Source: Bifidobacterium commune (lineage in GTDB: Bacteria > Actinomycetota > Actinomycetes > Actinomycetales > Bifidobacteriaceae). From it: 64,000 bases of DNA. The notes under the pieces are model-generated. The model was not told where the DNA came from and did no database searches. It saw only the letters and a program-made list of their open reading frames with translations. The first letter of the stretch is position 1; every line of letters starts with the position of its first letter. The stretch spans positions 194,697 through 258,696 of the forward strand of contig NZ_FMBL01000002.1 of NCBI RefSeq assembly GCF_900094885.1, written 5' to 3'. Of this stretch, positions 16,671 through 28,569 are shown one piece after another. The translations under genes and the position numbers were made by a program.

Positions 16671-17516
16671 TCAGAACAAACGTAGGCTGTCGTCCTCTAT
16701 GCCCTTCATCTCCTCATAGTCGAGAATGAGGCAATCAAAACCACGGTCTTCGGCCAAGACCCTAGCCTGTTGGGTAATCGTCTGAGCTGCGAAGATACCG
16801 CGGACGGGAGCAATCAGCGGGTCCCTATTGAGTAGTTCCACATAGCGGGCGAGTTGTTCAACACCGTCGATGCCACCCTGACGCTTGATCTCGATGGCGA
16901 CATGCCGACCCTCGCCGTCAATCGCCATGATATCCACCGGACCGACGGGCGTGGGATATTCGCGGCGTACCAGTTTCGCACCCTTGCCGATACGCTCGAT
17001 CTGCTGGGCCAAGTAATACTGAAGATGCTCTTCGACACCGTCCTTGACAAGGCCAGGATCCTCCCCCAAATCGTAGGTCACGTCGGAATAGATGTGCTTC
17101 ACCGTCACTTCAAGGACATCAGAAGATTTTTTCGAAGCAACACGGAATACCTTTTCGGGGGCGGGCTCTTCGGAAGCGTCACCGTTAGGAACCGAAGCCT
17201 CGATCATTTCCGAGACGCCAGCGGTGCCGTTCGTGACGTCATCCTCGCCTTTGGCGTTCGTTTTTGCATCGGTCTCGCTTTCGGAACGCGCGGATGCTCC
17301 ATCCGAGTCCGTATCGGTTTCTTCATTGAGCTCCGAGGTGACCTCCCGAACGGTGCAAGGAGCAGCCATCCAGTTAAGGGGTTTGTATGAGCCGAGTTCG
17401 GAAAAAATCAACAGACTGCTGTCGGCTTTGATCATCAACACACGTTTGGCCATGGGCAACGAGGCGGTGAGTCTTCCGGAATAAATGGCAGCACAGTCAG
17501 CAACAATAATTCGCAC
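16671..17516 (-). CDS. nucS: Endonuclease NucS (EndoMS), non-canonical mismatch repair
   Basis: NucS cuts both strands at mismatched bases and replaces MutS-MutL in many Actinobacteria. The N-terminal dimerisation domain has GRLTASLPMAKRVLMIKADSS and YKPLNWMAAP. The C-terminal RecB-like nuclease shows VGPVDIMAID, HVAIEIKRQGGIDGVEQLARYVE (catalytic Asp, Glu, Lys). The extreme C-terminus DDSLRLF fits the beta-clamp-binding motif known for this family. At about 281 residues it is longer than the usual 220-230. The excess is an acidic linker around residues 60-115 rich in E, D, S and T. The GTG at 17516 gives a family-standard N-terminus. Confidence 0.95.
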   Translation of the reverse strand: MRIIVADCAAIYSGRLTASLPMAKRVLMIKADSSLLIFSELGSYKPLNWMAAPCTVREVTSELNEETDTDSDGASARSESETDAKTNAKGEDDVTNGTAGVSEMIEASVPNGDASEEPAPEKVFRVASKKSSDVLEVTVKHIYSDVTYDLGEDPGLVKDGVEEHLQYYLAQQIERIGKGAKLVRREYPTPVGPVDIMAIDGEGRHVAIEIKRQGGIDGVEQLARYVELLNRDPLIAPVRGIFAAQTITQQARVLAEDRGFDCLILDYEEMKGIEDDSLRLF

Positions 17517-17621
17517 CCTACCACTTTACCCGAGTGTGTCGGGGAAACAAAATACAGCATACAAGCGCAAATGAAACGTCGATGAATTAAAACGACGATA
17601 CCCATCAAGCCCAGCATACGA

Positions 17622-17657
17622 CAGTGGAGACACCACATATATGCGATGTCTCCACTG
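17622..17657 (-). terminator. Putative terminator after the ATP synthase operon
   Basis: An 11-bp perfect inverted repeat (CAGTGGAGACA 17622-17632, TGTCTCCACTG 17647-17657) lies 34 bases beyond the atpC stop. The following sequence is only weakly T-rich. Confidence 0.55.
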
Positions 17658-17690
17658 AATAACCGAGGAAATCGGTAATCGACAAATAGT

Positions 17691-17983
17691 CTAGTCGGCG
17701 GTTTGCGTCGGATCCTTATCCGTACCCACACCGGTTTCAACGGCGACGGTCAGCGAATTGGAATCAAAGGACGCAAACCCATCGGTCACCTCGAAACTGT
17801 GACGCTCTCCATCCTCATCCACGGCGGAAATCGTACCCTTTTCGATAACCGTCAGTAGGGGTTCATGGTCGGGCAAAATACCCATACCACCCTCGCTGGC
17901 GGGAATGCTCACGGACTTCGCATCACCGGCCCACAAAGGGCGGTCGGACGCGACGATGTTCACCTTCATGGTTGAGCCGGCCA

Positions 17984-17984
<1 letters not shown>
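17691..17984 (-). CDS. atpC: ATP synthase epsilon subunit
   Basis: About 97 residues, the N-terminal beta-sandwich of epsilon (MKVNIVASDRPLWAGDAKSV, GGMGILPDHEPLLTVIEKG, FASFDSNSLTVAVE). The C-terminal two-helix inhibitory hairpin of longer epsilons is absent, as in several Actinobacteria. Epsilon links gamma to the c-ring and couples rotation to catalysis. The ATG at 17984 overlaps the atpD stop by 4 bases (ATGA), so translation is coupled. It is the last gene of the operon. Confidence 0.95.
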
Positions 17985-20493
<2,509 letters not shown>

Positions 20494-20496
20494 GGG

Positions 20497-22125
20497 CTAC
20501 TTATCTCCCGCCACAATCTTTTCTTGCTCAATCTTCGCATCCATGGCGTCAGCAGGCTTTTTCACAACCAGCGGTTTGCCCGCCTTGGTCACGTAGTCGG
20601 CACGGTATTGCTCAACGGCCTCATCCAAAGCCTTCTCCGTATCTGCGGTGAAATCACCGGTGTCGCGGATGATCTTGAGGATATCGGTGTTGTGTTCGAC
20701 ATAGTCCAACAGACCATGTTCGAACGGCAGCACATCTTCGATTTCCAGATCGTCAAGCTTGCCATGGGTGCCGGCCCACACGGAGACGACCTCCTGCTCC
20801 ATCGAATACGGGGAGAACTGAGGCTGCTTCAAGAGCTCGGTCAGGCGCGCACCACGGGTCAGCTGCGCCTTGGAAGCCGCATCCAAATCGGAGGCGAACA
20901 TCGCGAAGGACTGCAGAGAACGGTACTGCGCCAGCGAGATCTTCAAGGTACCTGAGACCTTCTTCAACGCCTTGCTCTGTGCTGCACCACCGACGCGGGA
21001 CACCGAAATGCCGACGTCCACAGCGGGACGCTGGTTGGCGTTGAACAAATCGGACTGCAGGAAGATCTGGCCGTCGGTGATGGAGATGACGTTCGTCGGG
21101 ATGTAGGCGGACACATCGTTCGCCTTCGTCTCAACGATCGGCAAACCAGTCATCGAGCCACCGCCGAGATCGTCGGAGACCCTTGCACAGCGTTCGAGCA
21201 GGCGGGAGTGTAGATAAAACACGTCTCCCGGGTAAGCCTCGCGCCCCGGCGGACGACGAAGCAGCAGCGAGATCGAACGGTAAGCTTCGGCCTGCTTCGA
21301 CAAATCGTCGAAAACAATCAGAACGTGCTTGCCGTTGTACATCCAGTGCTGGCCAATTGCCGAGCCGGTGTAGGGGGCAATGTACTTGAAACCAGCGGAA
21401 TCGGAAGCCGGGCTGGCCACGATCGTGGTGTACTCCATCGCGCCGGCCTCTTCAAGGCTCTGACGCACGGAGGCGATGGTGGAACCCTTTTGACCGATAG
21501 CAACGTAGATGCAGCGGACCTGCTTGGACGGGTCGCCACTCTCCCAGTTGCTCTTCTGATTCAGAATCGCATCGATGGCGATGGCGGTTTTGCCTGTCTG
21601 GCGATCGCCGATGATGAGCTGACGCTGACCACGGCCGATCGGTGTCATCGCGTCGATAGCTTTCAAACCGGTGGAAAGCGGCTGATCGACGGGATGACGA
21701 TGCATCACATCGGGAGCCTGAGCTTCCAAAATTCTGCGGCCTTCGCTCTTGATTTCACCCAAGCCATCGATCGGTTTGCCCAGAGGGTCAACCGTGCGCC
21801 CGAGATAGCCGTCGCCGACCGGTACGGAAAGTACCTCTCCGGTACGCCGCACTTCCTGACCTTCCTCAACACCTGCGAAGTCGCCGAGGATAACCACGCC
21901 GATCTCACGGGGATCAAGGTTGAAGGCCAATCCGAGCGTGCCATCTTCGAAGGTCAGCAGCTCGTTGGCCATGCAACCAGGCAGTCCTGTGACATGCGCG
22001 ATGCCGTCGCCAGCCGTAGCGACATAACCCACCTCTTGAGTGGGAGTGTCACTGGGCTTGTACGAATCGACGAACTCGTCAAGAGCCTTTCGCACTTCCG
22101 CAGGATCAATGGTAAGTTCTGCCAT
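20497..22125 (-). CDS. atpA: ATP synthase alpha subunit
   Basis: Non-catalytic nucleotide-binding F1 subunit, about 542 residues. Walker A is [13 protein letters not shown]. The alpha signature [20 protein letters not shown] and the conserved VGGAAQ, including the Arg finger region ([11 protein letters not shown]), are intact. A hydrophilic C-terminal tail extends past the usual end. ATG 22125 has AGGAG five bases upstream; a GTG two codons earlier is less likely. Confidence 0.98.
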   Translation of the reverse strand: MAELTIDPAEVRKALDEFVDSYKPSDTPTQEVGYVATAGDGIAHVTGLPGCMANELLTFEDGTLGLAFNLDPREIGVVILGDFAGVEEGQEVRRTGEVLSVPVGDGYLGRTVDPLGKPIDGLGEIKSEGRRILEAQAPDVMHRHPVDQPLSTGLKAIDAMTPIGRGQRQLIIGDRQTGKTAIAIDAILNQKSNWESGDPSKQVRCIYVAIGQKGSTIASVRQSLEEAGAMEYTTIVASPASDSAGFKYIAPYTGSAIGQHWMYNGKHVLIVFDDLSKQAEAYRSISLLLRRPPGREAYPGDVFYLHSRLLERCARVSDDLGGGSMTGLPIVETKANDVSAYIPTNVISITDGQIFLQSDLFNANQRPAVDVGISVSRVGGAAQSKALKKVSGTLKISLAQYRSLQSFAMFASDLDAASKAQLTRGARLTELLKQPQFSPYSMEQEVVSVWAGTHGKLDDLEIEDVLPFEHGLLDYVEHNTDILKIIRDTGDFTADTEKALDEAVEQYRADYVTKAGKPLVVKKPADAMDAKIEQEKIVAGDK

Positions 22126-22204
22126 GATCACTCCTTATTGATTAATTGTTGACTGTAAGTCTTGTTCAGGCACCGCATAGTGCCGTTTGGTCGGACCGTC
22201 CCGC

Positions 22205-23032
22205 TCACATCTCCGTGGTTACCTTGCGCTTGAGCTGCAGAAGCTGCGCCGCCACGGTATTGTCCGTCACGTCAGACCCGACTTGTACTCGCATGCCGCC
22301 CAACACGGAAGGATCGATGAATGAGTTGATATGTACCGAACGCCCCAGCTTGTTCGAATAAATCGAAACCAGACGTTGGATCTGCTGCTCGTTCAACGGC
22401 GTTGCCGTGGTGACGGTAACCATTGACTCACCCATGTGATCGGTGAATTTGGTGATGAGCCACTCCAACGATGCGAGGAACCTACGGTGACGCGGATTGG
22501 CTACTGCATGTTCGGCCAGCCGCATCGTCACCTTATTGAGGTTGGAGGCACCGAAAACCTTGTGCAAAAGGTCGAGGCGTGCCTGGGCCGATGCAAATTC
22601 GTCAGAAAGCTTGGAGCGCAGGACCGACATCTTCAGCAGTGCGGAATGCAGATCGGCAAGCTCATCCGGAACCACAAGCGTACTATCGGTTGCATCCGCG
22701 TAGTACATCATGGCATCAATCGCAAAATCCTCGGTGGCGTCCGCGATGTCGCCAGCACGACTCCACCGGCAAGAGACCAAATCCTTCAGGATTTCAACGG
22801 TAAGCGGATCAGCCTGACCGTCAAGAATCGCCACGATGAGCTTTTCTTTGTCGGCGGCAGGACGAGATGGATCGGTGAGCGAACGCTCGACCTGATTATC
22901 GTGGTCAAGCAAATTGGTGATAACAAACAACTCCTCACCAACGCGCCACACGTCCGTTCCCTTGGCCTTAAACTTCGGAGCCAGGGAATTACGCGATTCA
23001 CGATCGGCGCTGACTGACGCTTCGCCTTGCAT
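22205..23032 (-). CDS. atpH: ATP synthase delta subunit
   Basis: About 275 residues, matching the longer actinobacterial delta (OSCP) subunits rather than the 177-residue E. coli form. It contains LFVITNLLDHDNQVERSLTDPSRPAADKE-type N-terminal helical domain sequence and the C-terminal VTVTTATPLNEQQIQRLVSIYSNKLGRSVHINSFIDPSVLGGMRVQVGSDV segment common to all delta subunits. It joins the peripheral stalk b dimer to the crown of alpha3-beta3. The ATG at 23032 follows GAGGTGAG. Confidence 0.95.
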   Translation of the reverse strand: MQGEASVSADRESRNSLAPKFKAKGTDVWRVGEELFVITNLLDHDNQVERSLTDPSRPAADKEKLIVAILDGQADPLTVEILKDLVSCRWSRAGDIADATEDFAIDAMMYYADATDSTLVVPDELADLHSALLKMSVLRSKLSDEFASAQARLDLLHKVFGASNLNKVTMRLAEHAVANPRHRRFLASLEWLITKFTDHMGESMVTVTTATPLNEQQIQRLVSIYSNKLGRSVHINSFIDPSVLGGMRVQVGSDVTDNTVAAQLLQLKRKVTTEM

Positions 23033-23110
23033 TTCTCACCTCACTTCGTTGAATAGATACTGTTTTCAAATCCACTTGCGGCAACGTTCCCGGAATCATC
23101 CGTGGTGTCG

Positions 23111-23644
23111 TCACTGCCCGTTTCCCGTTTTCTTGTCTAAATCTCCAATCATGTTGTCGAGCATGTCGCTCTGCACATCGGTGTCCTGGAGTTCTGACCC
23201 CAGAATTTTGCCAGCGAGTGCGGTTGCCAATTCGCCAACCTGACTCTTCAAGCTCACCATTGCCTGCTGTTGCTGCGAGGTGATGGAACGTTGTGCGTTA
23301 GCAGTAATCTGCTCTGCTTCCTTGTCGGCACGAGTGTGGGCGTCTGAGATTATCTTTGTCGCCTCACTGCGCGCGTTATCGGTGATCTTGGAAGCATCGA
23401 CACGGGCGTGGTTGAGCTGGTCCTCGTATTTCTTCTTGGCCTCGTCCGCATCGTTCTTGGCCTTTTCGGCCTTGGCGATGTTGCCTTCGATCTTTTCGGC
23501 GCGCTCGTCGAAAATGGCATTGAATTTTGGCATGAAGAACTTGTAGAAGAACACCGCGACCACGACAAGAATGATCAGGGACCACACGATGTCATAAACC
23601 TCGGGAATGAACAGGCTGACGCCCTTCGAGGCAGCAAATGTCAT
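23111..23644 (-). CDS. atpF: ATP synthase b subunit
   Basis: Peripheral stalk, about 177 residues. One N-terminal membrane helix (residues 17-35) is followed by a long Lys/Glu/Ala-rich helix (FDERAEKIEGNIAKAEKAKNDADEAKKKYEDQ and onward) that forms a right-handed coiled coil contacting delta. ATG 23644 follows AAAGGAG. Only one b-type gene is seen, so the stalk is a b homodimer. Confidence 0.96.
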   Translation of the reverse strand: MTFAASKGVSLFIPEVYDIVWSLIILVVVAVFFYKFFMPKFNAIFDERAEKIEGNIAKAEKAKNDADEAKKKYEDQLNHARVDASKITDNARSEATKIISDAHTRADKEAEQITANAQRSITSQQQQAMVSLKSQVGELATALAGKILGSELQDTDVQSDMLDNMIGDLDKKTGNGQ

Positions 23645-23703
23645 CGCGATCTCCTTTCATCGTTCGTTATTGTTATACGTTTGCCTGATGTCAAGCTCTG
23701 AAA

Positions 23704-24027
<324 letters not shown>

Positions 24028-24070
24028 TTAATGGCGGCCAATTCGGTTGCCGTTTGCGCGGCCCGATCGT

Positions 24071-24886
24071 CTACTCAGCCTCCGGATAGCTCAGGTTGAT
24101 GTAGACCGTGGCGAGAATCGAGAAGACATACGCCTGAAGGAAGGCCACGAAGGTCTCGAAAAGCGTCATCATGATGCCGCCCAAGAACCAAGCCGCTCCG
24201 ACCGGAACACCCACCAACTTGTTGGCGGACTCAATCATCCAGAACTGCGCGAATGCGAGGCACGTGGCCACAGTCAAGTGTCCGGAAATCATGTTGGCGA
24301 ACAGTCGGATCGTCAGCGAAGCCGGGCGGATGATAACCAGCTCCAAGAACTGAATTGGTGCCAGCAAAATATAAACAGGCCACGGCACTCCCGGTGTGAA
24401 GCATTCGTCACGAATGTAGTTCCACAGCCCTTTTTCTCTCGTAGCGGCAATCCAGTACTGCACAAGTACCCAGATAGCGAAAACCAGCGGCATGGTAACA
24501 GTTGCCGTAGCGGCCATGTTGGCGCCAGGAATTACACCGAAAAGATTGAAGAAGAAGATGGTGAAGAACAATGTCGTGATCATGGGCACATAACGCTTGC
24601 CCCGCAACTGCCCCATCGTCTCGTAGACCACATTATCTCGCACGAAATCCATGCCGAGTTCGACCAGGCCTTGCCAATGACCCGGAATGAGCTTGGCGCG
24701 AGCAGCGGTCACACCCAAAATAATGAGCAGAAGAACCGTGGCAACGATACGAATGAAAATAATGCGGTTTATTGCGAACGGAGTGCCTTGGAAAAGAATC
24801 TCCGGGGGAAGGAAGTCACTGACACCAGGCAAACGTGGTCCCGAATCGGCCGCCAACAGCATTTTCGTGCCAACAGCTCCAATCAT
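24071..24886 (-). CDS. atpB: ATP synthase a subunit
   Basis: Membrane stator that forms the proton half-channels beside the c-ring. About 271 residues, five to six membrane helices. The essential Arg lies in the segment ELVIIRPASLTIRLFANMISGHL, and the final helix has FLQAYVFSILATVYI. ATG 24886 has AGGAGG five bases upstream. It is the first gene of the operon; no atpI was recognised in the 289 bases before metA, which contain only AT-rich promoter-like sequence. Confidence 0.96.
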   Translation of the reverse strand: MIGAVGTKMLLAADSGPRLPGVSDFLPPEILFQGTPFAINRIIFIRIVATVLLLIILGVTAARAKLIPGHWQGLVELGMDFVRDNVVYETMGQLRGKRYVPMITTLFFTIFFFNLFGVIPGANMAATATVTMPLVFAIWVLVQYWIAATREKGLWNYIRDECFTPGVPWPVYILLAPIQFLELVIIRPASLTIRLFANMISGHLTVATCLAFAQFWMIESANKLVGVPVGAAWFLGGIMMTLFETFVAFLQAYVFSILATVYINLSYPEAE

Positions 24887-25175
24887 TTGACCCTCCTGAT
24901 TCCGTGTTAGACCTACCAAGTCTATTGCGCACCAAAGAAATAAGACCGCCGCTGTTCACAAATCCACACGAATCCATTGCCAGCACAACGGTTTCACCTT
25001 TGGTCGGCTCGAACTGAAGCCACACGAGATCACCGTCCCGCTGATGTCTCGACTTCATGGAGTCGGCCACGATTGTACGTCGTTTTCACGATAAATGTAA
25101 GCGCCCCTAATAAGCGTGTCATACTTCAGCGAATCTCAGTTTTAGGCTGAAGATTCAATGATATCCGCTCAACTC

Positions 25176-26231
25176 CTATTGTTTGGCGCCGCTTCTCGTT
25201 TTCTCGACAAGACCGTATCCATCGTGTTCCATCGGGGTAAAATTATCGTTTCGTGGTGCTCCTGGTTCATGTCGGATGGAACGGTCAGTACCCAGTTTTC
25301 GCTCAATGCGAAGTTTTGGCACCTCTTTAAGGTCGTAGGGCGTCGTCTGATAAACCCAATTAAGCCAATTGCGCCAAAGCAGATTTGCGTGGGATCGCCA
25401 CGAAAAAAGCGGTTCCAAAGTCGGGTCGTCGTGCGGGAAATAATTAGCCGGGAAGGGAACGTTGGTCAAGCCTTTGGCTGCATCGCGCTCATATTCATCC
25501 CGCAGGGTGTACTTACCGTATTCCCAATGGCCAAGTACGAACAATTCGGAAAAATCGCGGGTTGCAATGAGACCAGGGCCACTTTGCGGACCCCAAGTGA
25601 GCACCTGCAGGTCCGGATTGGCCGCGATGTCATTCTCATCGACACCGGCAACACGCGAGTTCGGCTGTAGTGAGATCTCATCAAAACCATTGGTTATGAA
25701 GCAATACTCGTCCTGCAGATATTGCGGGAATACGCCGAACAGTTTTTCCTTGAAGTCGACTTTGCTCACGCCGTAACGATAGTTGAGCCCGGCCATCGCG
25801 CCCCAACAAAGGTAGACAGTCGAAAACACATGTATCTGCGCCCAATCGAAAATCCGAGTCAGTTCACCCCAATAGTCAACCTGTTGGAAATCGAGATGCT
25901 CGACCGGCGCACCCGTCACGATAAGACCGTCATAGCAATTATCTTTGAACGCTTCGAAATTCTCATAAAACTTGAGCAGATGATCGGCGTTGACATGGGT
26001 CGACTCATGAGTGGAGGTCTTCATGAAATCAATGTCGACCTGCAACGGCGACTTTGAAATCAGACGCAGAAGCTGTGTCTCCGTCTCGATTTTTTTGGGC
26101 ATGAGATTCAGGACGACCAGTCGCAGAGGACGAATTTCCTGTTGCTCCGCTTCGGGCCTCTCGATGGCGAAGATGCGCTCGGAATCGAGTATTTCGCGGG
26201 CCGGCAGTCCGCTGGCAATCTTGATAGGCAT
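25176..26231 (-). CDS. metA: Homoserine O-acyltransferase, MetA type (acetyl-CoA predicted)
   Basis: Commits homoserine to methionine by acylating its hydroxyl. About 351 residues in the glutamine-amidotransferase-like MetA family. The catalytic triad is visible at canonical positions: Cys142 (VYLCWGAMAG), His235 and Glu237 (VLGHWEY). Residue 111 is Glu (TGAPVEHLDF). In characterised MetA proteins Glu111 goes with acetyl-CoA and Gly111 with succinyl-CoA, so acetyltransferase activity is inferred. The C-terminal tail after residue 310 is variable and charged. It is a single gene between the atp operon and tRNA-fMet, transcribed away from the tRNA. Confidence 0.95.
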   Translation of the reverse strand: MPIKIASGLPAREILDSERIFAIERPEAEQQEIRPLRLVVLNLMPKKIETETQLLRLISKSPLQVDIDFMKTSTHESTHVNADHLLKFYENFEAFKDNCYDGLIVTGAPVEHLDFQQVDYWGELTRIFDWAQIHVFSTVYLCWGAMAGLNYRYGVSKVDFKEKLFGVFPQYLQDEYCFITNGFDEISLQPNSRVAGVDENDIAANPDLQVLTWGPQSGPGLIATRDFSELFVLGHWEYGKYTLRDEYERDAAKGLTNVPFPANYFPHDDPTLEPLFSWRSHANLLWRNWLNWVYQTTPYDLKEVPKLRIERKLGTDRSIRHEPGAPRNDNFTPMEHDGYGLVEKTRSGAKQ

Positions 26232-26283
26232 GCTTTCATTATCCTTGCTATTCTGCCCTCATAGCAAAAACGCGCCGAGAGAT

Positions 26284-26311
26284 TTGACTTTTATCCTATT
26301 ACACGTACTCT
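26284..26311 (+). promoter_or_regulatory. Promoter of tRNA-fMet
   Basis: TTGACT (26284-26289) and TACTCT (26306-26311) with a 16-base spacer fit a housekeeping-sigma promoter. Transcription would begin near 26318, about 20 bases before the tRNA. Confidence 0.6.
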
Positions 26312-26337
26312 AGTTTATTGCCGTGTTAAACGGCCGT

Positions 26338-26414
26338 CGCGGGGTGGAGCAGCTCGGTAGCTCGCTGGGCTCATAACCCAGAGGTCACAGGTTCAAATCC
26401 TGCCCCCGCTACCA
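26338..26414 (+). tRNA. Initiator tRNA-fMet (anticodon CAT)
   Basis: A 77-base cloverleaf with encoded CCA. It has the C1-A72 mismatch (starts CGCGGGG, ends CCCCGCTACCA) and three G-C pairs in the anticodon stem (CTGGG-CTCATAA-CCCAG), the hallmarks of the initiator rather than the elongator. The T-loop is TTCAAAT. Confidence 0.97.
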
Positions 26415-26418
26415 GTAA

Positions 26419-26456
26419 GCCCGGAATCTCAATGGTTTCGGGCCTTTTTGTTTTTC
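26419..26456 (+). terminator. Intrinsic terminator of tRNA-fMet
   Basis: The stem GCCCGGAA / TTTCGGGC (one G-T pair) closes a short loop and is followed by CCTTTTTGTTTTT. It begins 5 bases after the tRNA 3' end. Confidence 0.85.
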
Positions 26457-26717
26457 AGATAACCGCTGAGAATACGAGTTATAGAGATATACGCCAAATC
26501 GCGGGACGCTCGATCAAAGATGTGCCTGCCTGTCTTGCGTTTTCAGTCGGTTTAGGAGGTGCATATTCGGCGGGGAGCGGAATTCGTTCCAGTCCATGCC
26601 GGTATCCGCGCAGTTGGGTCAGACACCTAAACACGTGTCGTTGATATGTGAATATGTGAAGATGTTGGTTATCAAAAAGCGCGAATACCTCAAGTGAATG
26701 GCAGCCAAAGGGGATGA
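26457..26717. other. Intergenic stretch without a recognised gene
   Basis: Between the tRNA terminator and the terminator of the membrane-protein gene. A 70-codon plus-strand reading frame starting upstream shows no family resemblance. Nothing functional was identified; tRNA 3' flanks are frequent integration points, but no integrase or direct repeat of the tRNA end was seen. Confidence 0.4.
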
Positions 26718-26752
26718 CAGAGGGGGACCCAGCGGAACCGGATCCCCCTCTG
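26718..26752 (-). terminator. Putative terminator of the TetR-controlled operon
   Basis: A 10-bp perfect inverted repeat (CAGAGGGGGA 26718-26727, TCCCCCTCTG 26743-26752) lies 70 bases past the stop of the membrane-protein gene. The following minus-strand sequence has only a weak T run. Confidence 0.55.
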
Positions 26753-26821
26753 CGTTAGAAGGAACTCGCCGCTCAGATGCAAATCAGTACACGAGCTTGG
26801 GTTCCTTGAGAATGAGCTCGC

Positions 26822-27826
26822 CTAAGCCTTGGCCGCGACGGCAGGCTGCTCGGCACGGGCCATAGCCTGGTCGAAGTCGCGAGTACCCTTGAAGACTTCC
26901 TGCTTCCAAGGATTGACGCCCTGCTTCTTGGCCCTCCATAGAATGTAGGCAAGAGCGCAGATGTTGACAACCAAGGAAAGAATGGAGACAGCGAGGTTCA
27001 CGTTCGGGTTGTTAACCGATTCCACAGCGAAGCGAGAGCGCTTGGCATCGAGGAAGAACGGGAAGCACTGGGCAAACATGCACCAGATGGCCAGGGTGTT
27101 CGCTCTGTTCTGGATCCAGCCGCCCTTGTTCCACAGGAAGTTGGCGAAAGTCGGAGCGAGGAGCAGAGCCAGACCGCAGTACCAGGAGTGCGTGGGCAGG
27201 CAGTTGTAGGTGTAGCAGAAGTTCCACAGATCGTAAGCAAGGATGAAGACCCAGGTCATATCGGGCCAGAGCATATCCTGCTTGTCCTTGGAAGCATAGA
27301 TGCCGAACCAGCCGGTCATGCAGAAGATGTCGATCAGGCCGGCGGTGCCGTTGATGACGTTGAACCAACCGCCCATGAGCGTCACACCCTCGCTGGAAAC
27401 GAAGGTGGTGCCCCAGCCGCGGAATGCCGATTCAAAATCAGAGGCCACAGCAATAAGGATGTTAATGGCGACGATGATGAACGGGAAGCACTTGAACCAG
27501 TTGACCTTGCCCAACTTGCCCCAGCCGTATTTCAAAATCATGAAGCCGATGCAGCCGGCCACGGCGGCGTAAAGCTTGGCGTAGTGAAACCAGCCGTTCA
27601 TCTCTGTGTGGGTGGGGTTATTCAAAGCCCAGTCAGCACCCATGGAGGCACCCACATAAATGGAGATAAAGTAGACGGTCAACACCGAAGGGATGCCGAC
27701 GAAACAGACGAGGCCACCGACCTTGCTACGACGGGCAATCTCATTGGCACCGATAAGCGCTGCAAAAACCAGCACCCAGCCCAGCCATTGATAGAGAGCA
27801 TCGGGCCCATAGACTTGAAATAACAC
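26822..27826 (-). CDS. Polytopic membrane protein (DUF5692-like), TetR-controlled
   Basis: About 334 residues with roughly nine to ten hydrophobic segments, rich in Trp, Phe and Tyr (for example WLGWVLVFAALIGANEIARR, FILAYDLWNFCYTYNCLPTHSWY). It resembles an uncharacterised family I associate with the name DUF5692; this family name is from memory. The substrate and reaction are unknown. Its position directly after a TetR gene suggests a transporter or membrane enzyme induced by a small molecule. GTG 27826 has AAAGGAA nine bases upstream and is preferred over GTG 27835. The gap from tetR is 21 bases, so the two are one operon. Confidence 0.75.
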   Translation of the reverse strand: MLFQVYGPDALYQWLGWVLVFAALIGANEIARRSKVGGLVCFVGIPSVLTVYFISIYVGASMGADWALNNPTHTEMNGWFHYAKLYAAVAGCIGFMILKYGWGKLGKVNWFKCFPFIIVAINILIAVASDFESAFRGWGTTFVSSEGVTLMGGWFNVINGTAGLIDIFCMTGWFGIYASKDKQDMLWPDMTWVFILAYDLWNFCYTYNCLPTHSWYCGLALLLAPTFANFLWNKGGWIQNRANTLAIWCMFAQCFPFFLDAKRSRFAVESVNNPNVNLAVSILSLVVNICALAYILWRAKKQGVNPWKQEVFKGTRDFDQAMARAEQPAVAAKA

Positions 27827-27847
27827 GGAACTCACTTCCTTTAATTA

Positions 27848-28543
27848 TTATTGTTCATTGTGTTGTTTTCGAGACTGCTGCACAGAGGCGGAATCGTCTG
27901 GGTGTGGGCAATCATCGAGATATGGCTCCAGATGGAGAGTCTGGGCCAAAATTTGAATGATGGTGTCATTTGCCGTTTGCGGATATTTACGCAGCATGGC
28001 AATCGAACCAGATATCAACATAATCAAGGTTTCATGAAGATGCTTGACCGGAAGCTCGCCATGCACACGCACGAAATCTTCGGCAGTGGTGTGCTCGATA
28101 TAATCCGCAACACGACACGAGACCTGATCGACGAAACGTATATAAAGCTCGGCGTTGCCGGATTGGACCATACGTTGGCTGAATGGGCCCTCATCGTTCA
28201 GGATATCGCGCATCAGTTGGACGATATCGGCCAACGCTTTGTCGATATTGCCCTCTTCTCTGGTCTCATTCCAGGTATCGATTCGAGCAATAATCTCATT
28301 GATATCTTCGTCAAGAACCGCTTCGGCCACGGCATCCTTATTTTTGAAATAGTGGTAGAACAGCGAGCGGGTCATGCCGATCTTGTGTGCAATGTCCATA
28401 ATCGTGATGTGCGTAAAACCCTTTTCCAAACTCATTTCGCGGGCAGCACGCACGATTTGTTTGCGCTTATTCATCTCATACTGCATACCAGAAGACGTCA
28501 TCGTATCCGACTGCTCAGCTTCCATCGAAACTATCCGCATCAT
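27848..28543 (-). CDS. TetR-family transcriptional regulator
   Basis: About 231 residues. The N-terminal helix-turn-helix is clear: RKQIVRAAREMSLEKGFTHITIMDIAHKIGMTRSLFYHYFKNKDAVAEAVL. The C-terminal ligand/dimer domain is divergent, so the inducer is unknown. ATG 28543 or 28540 are likely starts; a GTG at 28573 is in frame. Upstream are two copies of a palindrome overlapping its own promoter (28605-28662), which indicates autorepression of the tetR / membrane-protein operon. A short Gln/Asn/Ser-rich tail ends the protein. Confidence 0.9.
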   Translation of the reverse strand: MMRIVSMEAEQSDTMTSSGMQYEMNKRKQIVRAAREMSLEKGFTHITIMDIAHKIGMTRSLFYHYFKNKDAVAEAVLDEDINEIIARIDTWNETREEGNIDKALADIVQLMRDILNDEGPFSQRMVQSGNAELYIRFVDQVSCRVADYIEHTTAEDFVRVHGELPVKHLHETLIMLISGSIAMLRKYPQTANDTIIQILAQTLHLEPYLDDCPHPDDSASVQQSRKQHNEQ

Positions 28544-28569
28544 GAAAACTCTTTTCCATACGCCTGGCG

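Noticed and set aside
26338..26821. Integration site at tRNA-fMet
   Set aside because: No integrase, no direct repeat of the tRNA 3' end, and the flanking genes are ordinary core genes.
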